Assembly: GCF_050003625.1 (NCBI RefSeq)
Contig: NC_134401.1
Location: 65,565,242-65,629,241, forward strand
Source of the DNA: Haematobia irritans
Lineage: Eukaryota > Arthropoda > Insecta > Diptera > Muscidae
Length of the DNA stretch: 64,000 nucleotides
Direction of reading: 5' to 3'
In this document: positions 1 to 12,170 of the stretch, one piece after another
Numbering within the stretch: the stretch's first letter is position 1
How the letters are laid out: every line of letters starts with the position of its first letter
Translations under genes and position numbers: made by a program
The notes under the pieces: model-generated
Databases searched by the model: none
Told to the model about the DNA's origin: nothing
The model's input: only the letters and a program-made list of their open reading frames with translations

Positions 1-178
1 TCTTATCATCTCCAACATGTGATTTGGATAGACTAATCTAAGTTAATTTGTAAACCCGACTTATTTTTATATATTACGTAAATTGACCTATCATCTCGCT
101 TGCGTTGTATGTGTGTTAAGCATAAAAAATATAACATCAAACGATGCGATGTTTGAGTCTATTTATGTGTGTGTCTAT

Positions 179-425
179 TAGAGCTCGACCGAAGCGGGTT
201 CTTTTGGCCGAAGCCGATGTTCGACAAAAAGGTAATAATCGGCCGAATTCATGATTATATTTTTTTTTGTACTGGGAGTTTTGACCGAGACAAATTCAAC
301 ACTTGGACAAATCAATATCAAATAAATTCAAAATGCTTCGGTTTCGGTTAATCGGCCTCTTGACGCCGAAGGCCGATTATCGATTTTTGGCCGAATGCCG
401 AAGCCGATGCTTCGGCCGAGCTCAC
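179..425. mobile_element. hAT-type MITE rich in CCGAAG/CGGCC motifs
   Basis: A 247-bp element whose ends read TAGAGCTCGACCGAAG and, on the opposite strand, GTGAGCTCGGCCGAAG. It is flanked by the exact 8-bp direct repeat GTGTCTAT (171-178 and 426-433), the target-duplication length of hAT transposons. The interior is built from repeated GCCGAAGCCGATG-like motifs in both orientations and is much more GC-rich than the surroundings. It has no coding capacity, so it would depend on a hAT transposase supplied elsewhere. The hAT assignment rests on duplication length and symmetry only. Confidence 0.7.
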
Positions 426-456
426 GTGTCTATTTACATTCTCTTGTTGGATTGTA

Positions 457-1709
457 AAGGGTGATACGGTCAAAATTTGGTCAAGGGAAAAAGCGTGTAA
501 ATCGGTGAAATCGTTTATTTAAAAAATCAAATTAAATTTCTTTTTCAAGTTCAATTAGTATAAAATTCAGGAAAAATATTCAGTTAGGCTTTCGCTTTTC
601 CAAATCCGAATTGCCGGGCCTCACGCTTGACACCTGCCATCAGATTTTGTACAGCCACCTTGTCCACCTTCTTCGCCGCAGAAAGCCAGTTTGCCTTGAA
701 CTGCTGCTCGTCCTTAGCAGTTTTTTTGGTCTTCTTTAGGTTCCGCTTGACAATAGCCCAGTATTTCTCAATTGGGCGGAGCTCTGGCGTGTTGGGAGGG
801 TTCTTGTCCTTGGGAACCACCTGCACGTTGTTGGCGTACCACTCCATGGCCTTTTTACCGTAATGGCAAGATGCCAAATCCGGCCAAAACAGTACGGAAC
901 AACCGTTAGCAGACGTTTATTCAAACACTCTTTCGCGTAAATTTCTTGGTTGACAGTCCCGGAAGCTATGAAAATGCTGCTTTTCAAGACACAGGTACAG
1001 ATGGCTTGCCAAACCAGTTATTTCTTTGCGAACTTTGACAGTTTTATGTGCTTGAAAGTATCTGCTACCTTTCCCCTTCCTTTTGCCGTATAAAACTCCT
1101 GTCCCGGAAGCTGCTTGTAGTCGGCTTTGACGTAGGTTTCGTCGTCCATTACCACGCAGACAAACTTCGTCAGCATCGTCGTGTACAGCCTCCGGGATCG
1201 CGCTTTGGCCGTCGTATTTTGTTTATCATCGCGACTTGGAGTCACTACCTTCTTGTAAGTCGATAGTCCGGCTCGTTTTTTGGCTCGATGCACGGTTGTA
1301 GACGATACACCCTGCTTATTTGCGGCATCTCGGAAAGAGAGGTTAGGGTTTCGCTTGAAACTACCGGCAACTCTCTTTGTCGTCTCAGCGGCTTCCGGTT
1401 TTCGATTTCCCTCCGATCCAGACTTCCTGGCTGTCGACAAACGTTCCCCAAACACTTTAATTACATTTGTAACGGTTAATTTGGCAACTTTTAGCGATTT
1501 TGCCAGCTTTGCGTGCGAGTAGCTCGCACTCTGCTCTTCTTGCTTGGGCGGCATTTTGACAACTGAAGACTGAATTCCAAAATCAAAATAGGAGCAACAT
1601 TCTACACACACACACACCTCCAAAATGAGGGGTGTTCAGGTTTTTTAAATGCAAAATTGTAAGAAATACGTCAAGTTTATATTGATCAAATTTTGACCGT
1701 ATCACCCTT
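457..1709 (-). mobile_element. ITmD37E-type (IS630-Tc1-mariner) DNA transposon, broken copy
   Basis: Terminal inverted repeats of about 28 bp start AAGGGTGATACGGTC at the left and are mirrored at 1683-1709. A TA sits at the left edge; the right-hand TA is mutated. The element is about 1.25 kb and contains one minus-strand transposase reading frame with several breaks. Size, termini and protein match the ITmD37E mariner-related family known from mosquitoes and other flies. Confidence 0.85.
584..1554 (-). pseudogene. DD37E-type transposase, inactivated
   Basis: The start MPPKQEEQ at 1554 opens an N-terminal helix-turn-helix region. The first catalytic Asp lies in VVMDDETYVKAD, the second in FWPDLASCHYG and the final acidic residue in PELRPIEKYW. 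I count 36 residues between the last two, one short of the family's 37, through a one-residue loss near MEWYANN. An in-frame TAA follows KLSKFAKK near 1018, and a deletion with frameshift lies between NKRLL and FWPDL near 905-925. The enzyme would cut and paste its element at TA, but this copy cannot encode it. It fills its transposon almost completely and has no visible intron. Confidence 0.85.
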
Positions 1710-1893
1710 TCTTTGAAAATTTCGTTGATGTCACAAATTGTTAGCTTTTGTGAGAGTACTAATTGCTGATTCTTTTTATTTCACACAAAAGTATTGAAAG
1801 AAATTTACCTTATATACATATATTGTTAGAATTGCTACCTACATAATCAACAAAATATAAATATATTGTTACATAGTTCTTTAAATATGTATA

Positions 1894-2460
1894 CACGGAT
1901 GAAAAAGACTGCTTTTCATATGTTTGGCTATAAACATTATATGTTTGGAACACAAATTTTTAAACACAATATTTTTGAGTGCAAGCATATAATGTTCATA
2001 AACTAGCATAACATGTTTGGGACATATATGTTAATATGTTAGAACATATTATGTTTGGGACATAATATGTTTGTAAATATAATATGCTTGGATGCAAACA
2101 TATATTAATTTAGAAATAGCCTATAAACATATATGTGTTTAGTAGCTTGGAACACTATTTAACAGGGAGCGATATTGAATTAAGTTGGTGGGTGCAAAAT
2201 GCTTCCAAACATATTATATGTTCACATAATAACATATTGTTTTTTGGAAGACAACATTATTGAATTTGGATGCAAAAATACAAAATGTTTGGAACTTAGA
2301 CTACCCAAACATATATTGTTTAGACCAATATGCTTTCAAACATATTATATATTGGAAGAGATCAAACATATAAATGTTTGGGCAATACCCAAAAATGTAT
2401 ATGCTTGAAGCAAAATATGTTTGGGAGTATATGTTACAGAAGCGATTTTTTGTGAGGGTG
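1894..2460 (+). mobile_element. AAACATAT-rich MITE, copy 1
   Basis: A 567-bp element starting CACGGATGAAAAAG and ending, on the opposite strand, CACCCTCACAAAAAATCG; TA lies at both edges. The interior is a dense array of AACATAT/ATATGTTTGG motifs in both orientations, giving many short overlapping palindromes. Other copies are at 11499-12475, 19627-20211, 49857-50322 and 55161-56326. A 210-bp segment (2199-2408) encodes exactly the same conceptual peptide as the inverted copy at 11551-11760, so the family moved recently. That reading frame is a by-product, not a gene. Confidence 0.75.
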
Positions 2461-2852
2461 TACTTATCCATAGGATTCGCTATTAACACCGCTCGCTTCT
2501 AATAACAGGTAGACACTAAAACTGGTGGATAATTCAACAATCATTGAAGTTAGAAAAATGAGGGTGGCTATAGGAAAGACAACTTCGTGTAACTTACTAA
2601 TGACCTTCTATAACACAAAGCTGTGCATAAATATCGTCACAACAGAGCCAAATGCTTTTTAAAAGTTTGTTTACGTCGTACTCATTTCTGCCTCTCTCGT
2701 GTAAAATCTAACCATATATATATGATTAGTTTAACTATGTTTCTTGTTAATTTTACCTTATATAATGTTATTTTGACTTCGTTACTAAACATTTACAATG
2801 AATATTTTGACCAGACGCATGGTTAAAAATTCGTTGTATTTTCGGCTCTGTG
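2461..2852. other. AT-rich intergenic DNA, nothing recognised
   Basis: No open frame with recognisable content, RNA gene or clear repeat was seen between the two flanking MITEs. Confidence 0.5.
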
Positions 2853-3230
2853 TACACGCAAAGAAAAATACGTTTGGAAAATGGATACACCAACGTTGTT
2901 TTTTTCTTGCTGTTGTATGAAATTCTTTCAAAAAATTCAAACTTTTATCAGAAAAAAAAAATTGATACAAAATTTTTATTTTTCTATAAAAATTGCTTTT
3001 TAATAATAGTCCATTTCGTTTATATCATATATATCTTTTCAGCTTTTATGTCCTTTCAAAATCTTGCGAATATATAAAAAATTGCATTATTTCCGTTTAC
3101 ATATGTTCTATTTGTTAGAAAGGGACCGAATAAAGTGTATGTTCCTTTTAAATAACTTTCTTTAAATCGGCTTGTGTGCGCCGAAAATTATGCTATATAA
3201 ATATAACAGCTTTACTGCATGGGTTACTTG

Positions 3231-3618
3231 TAGAGGTGTACACGCGACACGAAATTGTCGTGACTCACGCTGATGGCAGCGGCGTGAGTCACAAAAATAA
3301 TTTCTTCGTGAGTGTGCATTAGTAGAATTTCGGAAAAATACGCTCACGAAAATAATCCCGCTAACGAACATAAAACGCTTACGAATTGGATTCATTTACA
3401 ATTTTAGTGACACCTGGGATATTAAAAGTTTAATAACGCTCTCGATTTTAATCATGCTATGTTTTCATACACGCCGCTAAGACAAATTACTCATAAAATT
3501 ATTCATGAGTCACGGTATTCTTCCTGAGTCACTACATTTTCGTGTGTGAGTACAAATTTTCTTGTCGTGAGTGTGCGTGAGTAAGATTTACTTAATATTA
3601 CTCACGTGCACGCCTCTA
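3231..3618. mobile_element. hAT-type MITE with CGTGAGT motifs
   Basis: A 388-bp element with ends TAGAGGTGTACACG and, inverted, TAGAGGCGTGCACG. A perfect 8-bp target duplication GTTACTTG occurs at 3223-3230 and 3619-3626. The interior repeats GTGAGTCAC/CGTGAGTGTG-like motifs; similar motifs recur near 14120-14230, probably from a relative. Removing it rejoins the twin-tRNA MITE. Duplication length and TAGAGG termini fit hAT. Confidence 0.8.
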
Positions 3619-3670
3619 GTTACTTGTGCGTTGATGGTTATATCGATAATTGCATGTTGATGACAATAAA

Positions 3671-3742
3671 AGCTACATGGCTCCGTGGATAGTGTGCTGG
3701 CTTAAAAACTGTTTGGTCCGCGGTTCGATTCCCAGTCCGGCA
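3671..3742 (+). promoter_or_regulatory. tRNA-derived Pol III promoter module (decayed)
   Basis: A B-box match GGTTCGATTCC follows a degenerate A-box TGGCTCCGTGGATAG at normal tRNA spacing. It corresponds to module 1 of the twin-tRNA MITE. No full acceptor stem can be drawn, so it is a tRNA-derived relic rather than a tRNA gene. Confidence 0.55.
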
Positions 3743-4013
3743 AAAGTTAAAACTTGGAAAAAAATTATAAAATCGAATAATTTCTTCTACATTGTTTTTA
3801 TTGCATAAGAACTAAATAAACATCTCAGAAGTGAGAAGATGGGATAAGCCAGAAAAATTTTTTTGAGTTAGTCTCTATAAAATTACTTTCACATCCTAAA
3901 AAACAATCAACGTTTATCACAATAAGTATACACTACAGCGAAAAGCAAATAGTAAACAATGGTAGTTTGTCTAAAATTTCGTTTTAGAGGAACGAATTAT
4001 TTTTTTGCGTCTG

Positions 4014-6566
4014 TGTGCTCAACACATTCACTGAAGATACAGAACCACACTCACTACTTTTTTTCTATAGCAAAGAAATGACTGAGGTTTTTTTAAGTGT
4101 GTATTTTCACCACCACGTGCTTGGTGGACATATTTTTCTTTATCCTATTTTGTCCTTTGAGCATATATTCCAAGTTCTGCTTTTGGTGGTGGTAGTTTGC
4201 ATTAGTTGAGCTGAAAAGCTTTCAGTAATTTGGCTTCTTTTTCTTCCCTTAGAGTAGGCCAAGCAAACTTTATTCTCTTTTTTCTTCGTATGACATTGAT
4301 GGTTGAGCAGTTCAATTCAGAACTGTTCCTTAGAAATGAAGAATTTCCGCAAACAAACTAACAACACATACAAGGACCAGTTACTACTCTCTCATACAAA
4401 TCCATACAATCACTTGCCTCACCAATACCACAATAAAGTTCACCCTTTTCAACGCTATGTGAATCGTATAGCAAATTTTCACCACACAATTCCATTCAGT
4501 TCACAGCGGAAAGTTCTAAGCGCCGGTAGTCGTCGAAAAGTGTTCGCTACAAATAAAAAAAAATATTTCAAACGTTAAACAGAAACTAAGAGTGTAAAAT
4601 AACCTCTCTCACAAACTACCATAAGCCTGGAAAAGTTCATAAAAATTCCTTTTTGCTGTATGTGGTAGGCAGTGCAATAAGCATTGTCCAAGTTGAACTT
4701 ATTTTGGAGCATTGAAAACTCAAGGGAAAACTACCCGACGGTTTGACAACACCAACACCCAACTACATGCGAAGAGGAAAACCTACCCTCACGACGGGAA
4801 AACGGAAAACATCTATTGAGTGTATGTGTCAGTGTGTGTTTGTGTGACTACAATATGAAAATTCTACAAAGGATTTTTCACAAAATTTTCTAGAGTGAAA
4901 AAATCAATGTAGATATAGCGTTCTCTAGTATACCTACTTGATAATACAATAATCTTAAATCCACAATATTTTCGGTAAAATTGTCGTGATAGTTTATGAT
5001 AGTTCATGGTGAAAAGTATTACTGGCAAAATCCTTCGGGGAGTTATGTGATTTTCACTCGGAATTAATATGGGTGTATGCGTGTGTTTGTGTCAGTCTCT
5101 GCGTCGAAAAACAAAGATAGTGTATGCATTCATCCTTATGAGGAAATTGCAGAAATATTTCAACATTCAACGTCATTAAATGATGCAAAGAAATTCGAAT
5201 TGACGAATGCTTTTGAATGGACATATATTTTTTCATCTCATTTTTATTTCCCTTTATTTGTCTGCTAAACTTGAATTTATTCGTTTACATTCGCCTATTC
5301 ATTTGACTAGGGACCCAACAGAGGAGACGACGACGACGTAACGTAACTGAATGAATGTCAGATGCCAGCGGAAAAAAATCATAAATAATTAAAAAAGAGA
5401 ACCTATATCGTCAATTTGCACGGCCATGATCGTTATGTTTGCCTTTTCTGATTGCACTTCTCTTACCCGTTGTTAATGCACTTGAATTTGAAACATTTGT
5501 TTATTTATTACAAAAATAGATATATAAACATTTTTTCTGTAAAAAGAGCAAACAAGAAAATTTATTTTCTAAAATTCGACAGTTGTAAGCTTTCAGGTAA
5601 AGCCCATTAAGCTAAAGAATCCACATAACACATTGCACTTATTTTGAATTGGATGAATAACTTTTGAATGGATGAATATTTTTTTACGTTTTTTTTTCTA
5701 TTTAACAGATCTCTTAAGAGCCTTTCATTTCCAAGTAAATATGTATTAGGAAAATAAATACAATTATTAAATATTAATTAGATCCTATGTTGTAAACACG
5801 TGCTCTACTATTTATTAAATGAAGCTTTATTTAGGTAAACTATAGGATATAATTTGGAAAAACAAAAACAAAATAATTAACTATCAATATTCATATATGG
5901 GGAAATTTCTAGTTATGTAATTCTTTGCAATGTTATTACGTTTTTATAAATATTTCTAAAATAGTTTTCTTGTATCGAAGATGCGCATTCGATAAGAATA
6001 CGAACCTTAGTACACGTAATGAATTTATCATCACCATTTTATATGTTTGTGCTATTGAGGAAGACTGCTTTTTGAATTTCCGACGAAGTTTTTTTTTTTG
6101 GTAAAGTTGTCTCTTTAAAGGGAAATAAATGTTTGTTTATGGTACCCATTGTAACGTTTGTCTCCAACGAACTTTGCTTAGACTGCACTGAAAAAATCTT
6201 ACCCAGTTCTAACGATTTTGTTTTTACTTAAATTATTTTGATATTGATTCCGAGCCAAAGAAGCGAGGAATTGCACTAACGATACATTTAAGACACAGTT
6301 CATTTTTAAATTTAGGGTTTCCTTATTTGGCATTAGGATACAAATCTTAATTTATTGGTTTTCAACGTCCTTCATATGCTATTTTTCAAAATAAAGTTTT
6401 GAAAGACACCTCCTATTTGTAAACGCGTTTTAGTTTTGTAGTCAAAATACAAATGGTTAACGAATTTATTAAAGACAAGTTGACCTTAGTCTAATAAAAT
6501 TTTCATTAATGAAAAATTTTCTTATGTCAAGTAAAAAATCGTTGTATGAGAGAAATTCGCAATCTA
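4014..6566. other. Non-repetitive non-coding stretch, possible host regulatory DNA
   Basis: About 2.5 kb in which I see no element recurring elsewhere in the window. It is less AT-monotonous than the neighbourhood, with CA-rich tracts at 4310-4520, GT-rich tracts at 4820-4850 and 5070-5100, and a GACGACGACGACG tract near 5325. There is an Inr-like TTCAGTTC at 4495-4502 in a patch containing GCGCCGG. No open frame looks like a real protein. It could be 5' UTR or promoter DNA of a host gene, but nothing proves it. Confidence 0.3.
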
Positions 6567-7832
6567 CACCCAGAAAAAAGTGACCCCTTCTTTAAGTTAA
6601 AATGAACTCATTGTGAAGAAAGCTGAACTTCGTATAGCGCCAAAGACATTTTTATTTGTTTGAACGATGTGATTTTCATAGAAATTAAGTAGAACGCATT
6701 TCATATATTAGTTAACATTTTCCTATATTTATGTACCACTATACTACAGAATGAAAAAATTTAACTGAATTGAATTCATATATGGAATGATTTTATTGAA
6801 CTTTTTTCATTCATTTGGACAAATCTTACATATTTGTGATAAACTTTTTACTTAAAATTAAAACTGGTTACCTTCGTTTTTAAATACAATTTTATGTATT
6901 TATACAAGCAATTTTTTCTTCAATAAAATACATGTTTTATTAATATATTAAATATATTTATTTAGAATCAACAGCATCGACTGGCATTGAAATATTAAAA
7001 CACATTTTTTCTTCTTCTAGTACCCTTCACTTTGAATAAGTTGCTGCCTAGCAATTTTGTCCACCTTTTACAATTTCAATACCTACAAATATAAATAAAA
7101 AAATACTAAACCATTTTTTTCACAAAAGGTTAGCGTCACTGAATATTATCTCATAATTGAAGATTCAAAAATGAAGTCGAATGAAGGGGTTGTTATTCTG
7201 CTGGTGTTTTCTTTTTTTATAAACCAATTTTCAAAAAACGAACATTTTCTCACTAATTTAAAATAACAAATATTTTATATATTTTATTTGTTTTTTATTA
7301 TATTATTTTACAATATTATTTTTTAAGAATCTCTCCGTATACCATAACAACGCGATTCCAACTAAAAAAACAACCCACGCGCATACACATCGATTACAGG
7401 TAGATAAAAGAAATGTAGGAAATTTTCCTATATTCTAACAAGTGAGTTTCCTTAAGTTTTGAAAGGATTGAATACTTCTTAGTACGAATGAACTAAAATA
7501 TTTTTCTATGCCAAGTGTTATTCGTATGTATGATAAGCTTTCTATAATAAAGGAAGTCAGAATTATCATTTTATAAGAAATCTTACTAAATTTGAGGAAA
7601 CTTGGTTTTAGTTCGGTTTTTGTTTATTTTTACGAATGCTTTGTTATCAGTGAATAAAATTTTCTTTTTCAGTAGTAAATTCTTATACCCAGCGAAGAAA
7701 GCAGTATTAGTAAAATGCCATGCCTTATTCTAGTTAATGAACTATTCCTAACTGCTTTCAGTTTAGGATTTTTACTGAAACAAGTAAATTTTATTATTTC
7801 ACACAAAAATTTAACTGAATGGAAATAAAAAT
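6567..7832 (+). mobile_element. Large CACCCAGAAAAAAGTG-type MITE, 3' end missing
   Basis: It begins at a TA with CACCCAGAAAAAAGTGACC and runs colinear with the complete copy at 46268-47538, including shared blocks such as GAACTTCGTATAGCGCC and TTTGTCCACCTTTTACAA. Similarity ends near 7832, about 75 bp before the expected right terminus. No transposase frame is visible. A third copy, reversed and interrupted, lies at 38050-40530. Confidence 0.7.
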
Positions 7833-9572
7833 CATTAGACAATATTAATAAAATGAATCAATCATTGAGATGGAGCTTTAAAGACTCCAAGATATAAAAG
7901 AACAAGAAGAATAAAGAAACATTATCATTTTCCAAATGCACCAATCCAATATATTGCCATTGGGAATCAATTTACTTAGAGATTTAATGATACTCATTGA
8001 TTGCCTTATAAAAATCAAAAAACAAACTGCCTTTTAAATTATTGTATTATTATTAATTCAGAACAGGACCGATTAAAAAAATAATAAATTTTTAAGTGTC
8101 TGCCAGAAATGTTAGTCCTTACACAGAATCACCTACTGAATATATTTCTGGCCGTCCACCCGTTCAATTATTTATTTATTAATTATAACCTAACTTAACC
8201 TAACCTAACCTTAAGAAAAAATACTTTCCTCCGGAACGAAATTTTAGACAAACGAAAATATCAGCAAAATTCTTTAGATGAAGTTTCTTCGATTTAATAA
8301 AAAATTAAATAAATTTCATTCAAATAATTTACGCCCTATGCCACATGAATGAAACATACTCTCAAAAAACGTGTTTTTTCTCTTTTTTCGGGTAATTTTT
8401 GCTATATTTGCCATTAAAGTCGGATGTCTTTATAAAAAGCAAGCATTCATAGTTTGAAGAAACATACCCAAAAAAATACTTTCCCCCGGAGCGAAATTTT
8501 ATGGCGATTTCGATTGGGAAAAAAGGTGCAACATTCTCGAAATTGATTGCAACATATCAAGGACACTGTCATAGATTTTGGATCCTTTATACCTCACAAT
8601 ATTATAAATTAACAATAACTTTAGAATTACACTATCATTTGGGCGAAATGTCAATTAGGGAAAAAGTAGTGTAACACCAAGGCAACATATTTTTTGCGAA
8701 TCGAAAACGCCCTTAGACAAACGAAGGTTCCATTTCTTATAAAGATTTTCTTTATGACCAAATAAACCCGAATTTATGATACATATAAACACATTTTTTA
8801 TCGTCATAAGAAATCTGTGCGTGTCTAAAATGTCGTTTCTCAGAAAAGAAAACACTTCTTTCAGTGTATTTTTGGTTTAATGAAAATAAAATTTCAACTA
8901 ATTGGGAGGGTGCACCCTCTGTAATATATATCCCACACCTATTCTTCTTCAAGCATATATATTTTCAGAATTTGTTCAAACAAAAATTTTTGTACTGTCT
9001 CACCCTAAGCATATCTTCTTTTAAGCCCAATAGTTAATTCCAGTTTCTAAACATTTGTTTGTTTGCAGCAATTTTTAAATATATAATTTTTATACAAATG
9101 AACACATTTTTGTATGTATTCATGTAAAAAATGTGTAAGTCGATAAGCAATCATGATCGTTTACTCAACGTTCACTTTTATTTGTTGTAATTAAACTTGG
9201 AGTTTTGCATGTCTTTGATATATAAGAAAATGTAATGCCCCAACATATATGTCCCAAACACGTTATGCTACACCCATAGAAATTTGTTAGTAGAAACAGC
9301 ATAAAAGTCTGCTAAAACAGGTTTTAGTTTGGCTGAAACAAATAAAAATGTCAATTAAAACAATATTTTATGAATATCTATAGTGTTTGTCCGAAACCCT
9401 GAATATTTATCAAATTGAGCCATAACAGCAAACAAAATGTTTGCTGATCGCATTTAGGAGCTCGTAAGTATATTAGAGTGCAAAATATATACCAAAAATC
9501 ACTTTTGGTTCTTAAATATGTTTTGGGGAAATTTTTAAAACCTACAAATTTTATAATTTGTTCTGTTTTTGT
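7833..9572. other. AT-rich DNA with small repeat fragments
   Basis: Recognisable scraps are a CCTAA-type tract (TAACCTAACCTAACC) at 8190-8212 like the tail of the local SINE/LINE pair; twin-tRNA MITE end fragments with CTTTCCTCCGGAACG at 8221-8260 and 8470-8500; AAACATAT-MITE-like pieces near 8945-9005 and 9238-9275; and a stretch at 9290-9450 shared with 14750-15000 (GTTTTAGTTTGGCTGAAAC). No gene was seen. Confidence 0.45.
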
Positions 9573-9976
9573 TTTGTTTTTGATTTCAGCTTAAAACCAT
9601 GCATTGACTAAACTACAAGTGTAGCTTAACCAACAGAGGAAAAGAATGTTTGCCCAAACAACCCAGCCAAATCGATGATTTGAGTTTTGTTTAGGCAGTA
9701 GCCGACTATCAAACCTTTTTTCGGAAGGTTCAAGGGTAGATCACTTTGGGTTGAGTGAATTACCCGAATTTATTCTGATAATTGGTTGATATTTTTGCTG
9801 CAAGTAGAGGATGCTGATGAGGAATGTGGTAATTCCGAAACAGCTGTACATCCAACCATCTTGCAGTCTACAGGGCTTTGCCCAAATAAATGTGACAGGC
9901 ATACATTTCCTCTGTTGGTTAAGCTACACTTGTAGTTTAGTCAATGCATGGTTTTAAGCTGAGATCAAAAACAACA
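9573..9976. mobile_element. Fold-back repeat with arms of about 70 bp
   Basis: The arm at 9573-9644, containing CATGCATTGACTAAACTAC and CTTAACCAACAGAGG, is repeated almost perfectly in inverted orientation at 9907-9976. The middle is about 260 bp and carries GCAAGTAGAGGATGCTGATG. The right half recurs at about 61650-61830. No target duplication or coding region was found. The class is unknown; length and arms fit a non-autonomous DNA element. Confidence 0.7.
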
Positions 9977-11498
9977 ATGTTTTAATTTATTTGAATTCCA
10001 AAGACATAATTTTTACACAGAAACATATGAAAAACAGTCGTTTTCTAAAATAGACTGGGATTCTTTTGTTTTATTAAAATCAATGTTTTTCAAAATAGTT
10101 TTATTATACGCGTTTTTGGATCAGAACCAATGCCAAAAAACATTGAAATCTTTCAGTCCACGCCATTTTCCTTGAATGTACTAATACCGTCAATTGCTAA
10201 CTGAATTGAATTAATGTAACAAATATTGAGACAAAATTATTACAACAAAATTTACCCTTAAACGATATTAAATAAGCAGGAAATGTTTAACACAGTTGAG
10301 AAGAGCTAATGTCGTACACAGCCGACTATATACCTCAAACTGAATTTGTGATATCAACATTTTAAGACTATTTGCTACTTAATGTATATCAGATAAAGCT
10401 GTGATTTCTGTATGTTCAAGAAGTAAAGTCGGAGAGAACGTACAAAGAAAGGAAATGTATTTTAGTTTAAGAAGGTTTTATATAAACTATACTAGGTTAG
10501 ATATAATATTCTCCATTATATTAGGCACACTTACTCTATTCAGTTCATTGTGATATCCCAATATCAAGTTTCCATAATTATTTTTTTTCAATTGCTAAAA
10601 AAATTTCGTGTTTTGAATGAAAAAATGGAATAAGAAAACACATACATATCCCAATTTTTCCTGTTAAAAACTCAATTGAGATTTAAAACAAAGTCAATTA
10701 CACTATCAATTTATGAATAAATGATTTCATTTTGTGCAGTTTAATTGATTGCATTGCTACTTTATACCAACTTGAATAAAAAACCAAATTAAACATGTGA
10801 TTGGCAATTTTTCTATACCAAACTAAATGTTCAGTTAGTTCAATTAAATTTTTTACTTTTTACTGCCAGTCAGATGAAGTAACTTTTAATGGGCTGATCA
10901 AGTAATAATAGCTTGCACGGGTTTTCAAGAACATCTACATTCGACTATTAAAACTTTGAAGATCTGATATTAATTTGTTTTAATATTTTTCAAAAAAGAA
11001 AAAAACAAAAATATTTTTTTTGTCAAATCTAAGAAAAATAGGCGATGCCTACTATGAAGAAGGAGAATTTAATCACTTGTAGTGGCATTTAATAAGAAAG
11101 AAATATACTTTCCAAAGGCTTTAGGGAAGGCTTTATACTCTTCCCCCCCAAATTATTACAGCCAGAAAACATCCGAATAAAATTGATTATAAACAAATTT
11201 GCCATGACAACAGAGGAAAGTATTTGTTTTTTTTTCTGAGCACCCAATGAAAACAATATTTGCTATAGTTAGTGGCATTCTACCACATGCGAAAGATGTA
11301 TTCACAATTGGAGAACAAAAACGGGTCAATGTAATGAACATTCTATTTAATTTGTAAGCGAGTCGTTTAATCTCTTAGGTCTATATTGTCTAAATGTTAG
11401 ACAGTCGTACAGACTCCTTTAGTTTTAGTCCTTATCACCACAAAAAAATAAAGTAATGAATACATTTTTTTATGTAAAAATAACTACTTTGATGGCTA
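9977..11498. other. AT-rich intergenic DNA, nothing recognised
   Basis: Apart from a terminal scrap of AAACATAT-type sequence near 10015-10050 I see no repeat, RNA gene or plausible coding frame. Confidence 0.45.
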
Positions 11499-11825
11499 CA
11501 CGCTCACAAAAAATCGCTTCTGTAACATATACTCCCAAACATATTTTGCTTCAAGCATATACATTTTTGGGTATTGCCCAAACATTTATATGTTTGATCT
11601 CTTCCAATATATAATATGTTTGAAAGCATATTGGTCTAAACAATATATGTTTGGGTAGTCTAAGTTCCAAACATTTTGTATTTTTGCATCCAAATTCAAT
11701 AATGTTGTCTTCCAAAAAACAATATGTTATTATGTGAACATATAATATGTTTGGAAGCATTTTGCACCCAAAAATATTATATGCTTAAAAAAAATTCTCC
11801 CAAACAATATTGTGCTCAAAATTTT

Positions 11826-11913
11826 ATTTATTTATTTATATATTTACAATCATAATGAATTATGAAAATAAACAGGTAATATAGGTGCTAACAACATAGG
11901 TTTTCGACCTGAA
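11826..11913 (-). mobile_element. 88-bp LINE 3' tag with perfect target duplication
   Basis: An 88-bp insert flanked by the 13-bp direct repeat TGCTCAAAATTTT (11813-11825 and 11914-11926). Read on the minus strand it ends in a TAAA-type tail (ATTTATTTATTT on the plus strand), as expected for a severely 5'-truncated non-LTR retrotransposon. A comparable tag of perhaps related sequence is at 43913-44011. Confidence 0.7.
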
Positions 11914-11934
11914 TGCTCAAAATTTTGTTTCTGC

Positions 11935-12170
11935 CCAATTGTACATTCCCCCACATCTTTCTCACTTCCACGAGATTTTTTAGTTCTTAGCACCTTTTTC
12001 TGTAATACAAACATTGTAGAAGAAATTATCCAATTGTATGATTTTTTTTATTTTAATTTTACCTTTTGCCGGACGGGGATTCGAACAGCGGACCACACAG
12101 TTTGTAAGGATCAAAGAAGTAGCTGATCAATTGCCCAAGGAAAAATAAAATCTTAATTTTGATATAACAA
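11935..12170 (+). mobile_element. Fragment of twin-tRNA MITE (module 1 side)
   Basis: Matches the family block CCCTCACATCTTTCTCAC through the tRNA-like module 1, here GGACGGGGATTCGAACAGC (minus-strand B box). Both termini are missing. Confidence 0.6.

Larger units (their letters stand above)
2853..4013 (-). mobile_element. Decayed twin-tRNA MITE interrupted by a hAT MITE
   Basis: The left end CACGCAAAGAAAAATACG and the right end TTATTTTTTTGCGT match the termini of the better copies at 13155-14055 and 30021-30938, in the orientation of the latter. The family's central TATATAAATATAAC spacer is present, as is one tRNA-like module (3671-3742). The other module is replaced by unrelated sequence near 3100-3170. 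An insertion at 3231-3618 splits the element. The copy is old and strongly diverged. Confidence 0.6.

Noticed and set aside
627..863. Plus-strand frames over 584-1554
   Set aside because: They are antisense shadows of the ITmD37E transposase.
2199..2408. Identical 69-codon frames in two MITEs as a conserved small protein
   Set aside because: The frame lies in AACATAT motif sequence, is absent from the other copies, and identity is explained by recent duplication.
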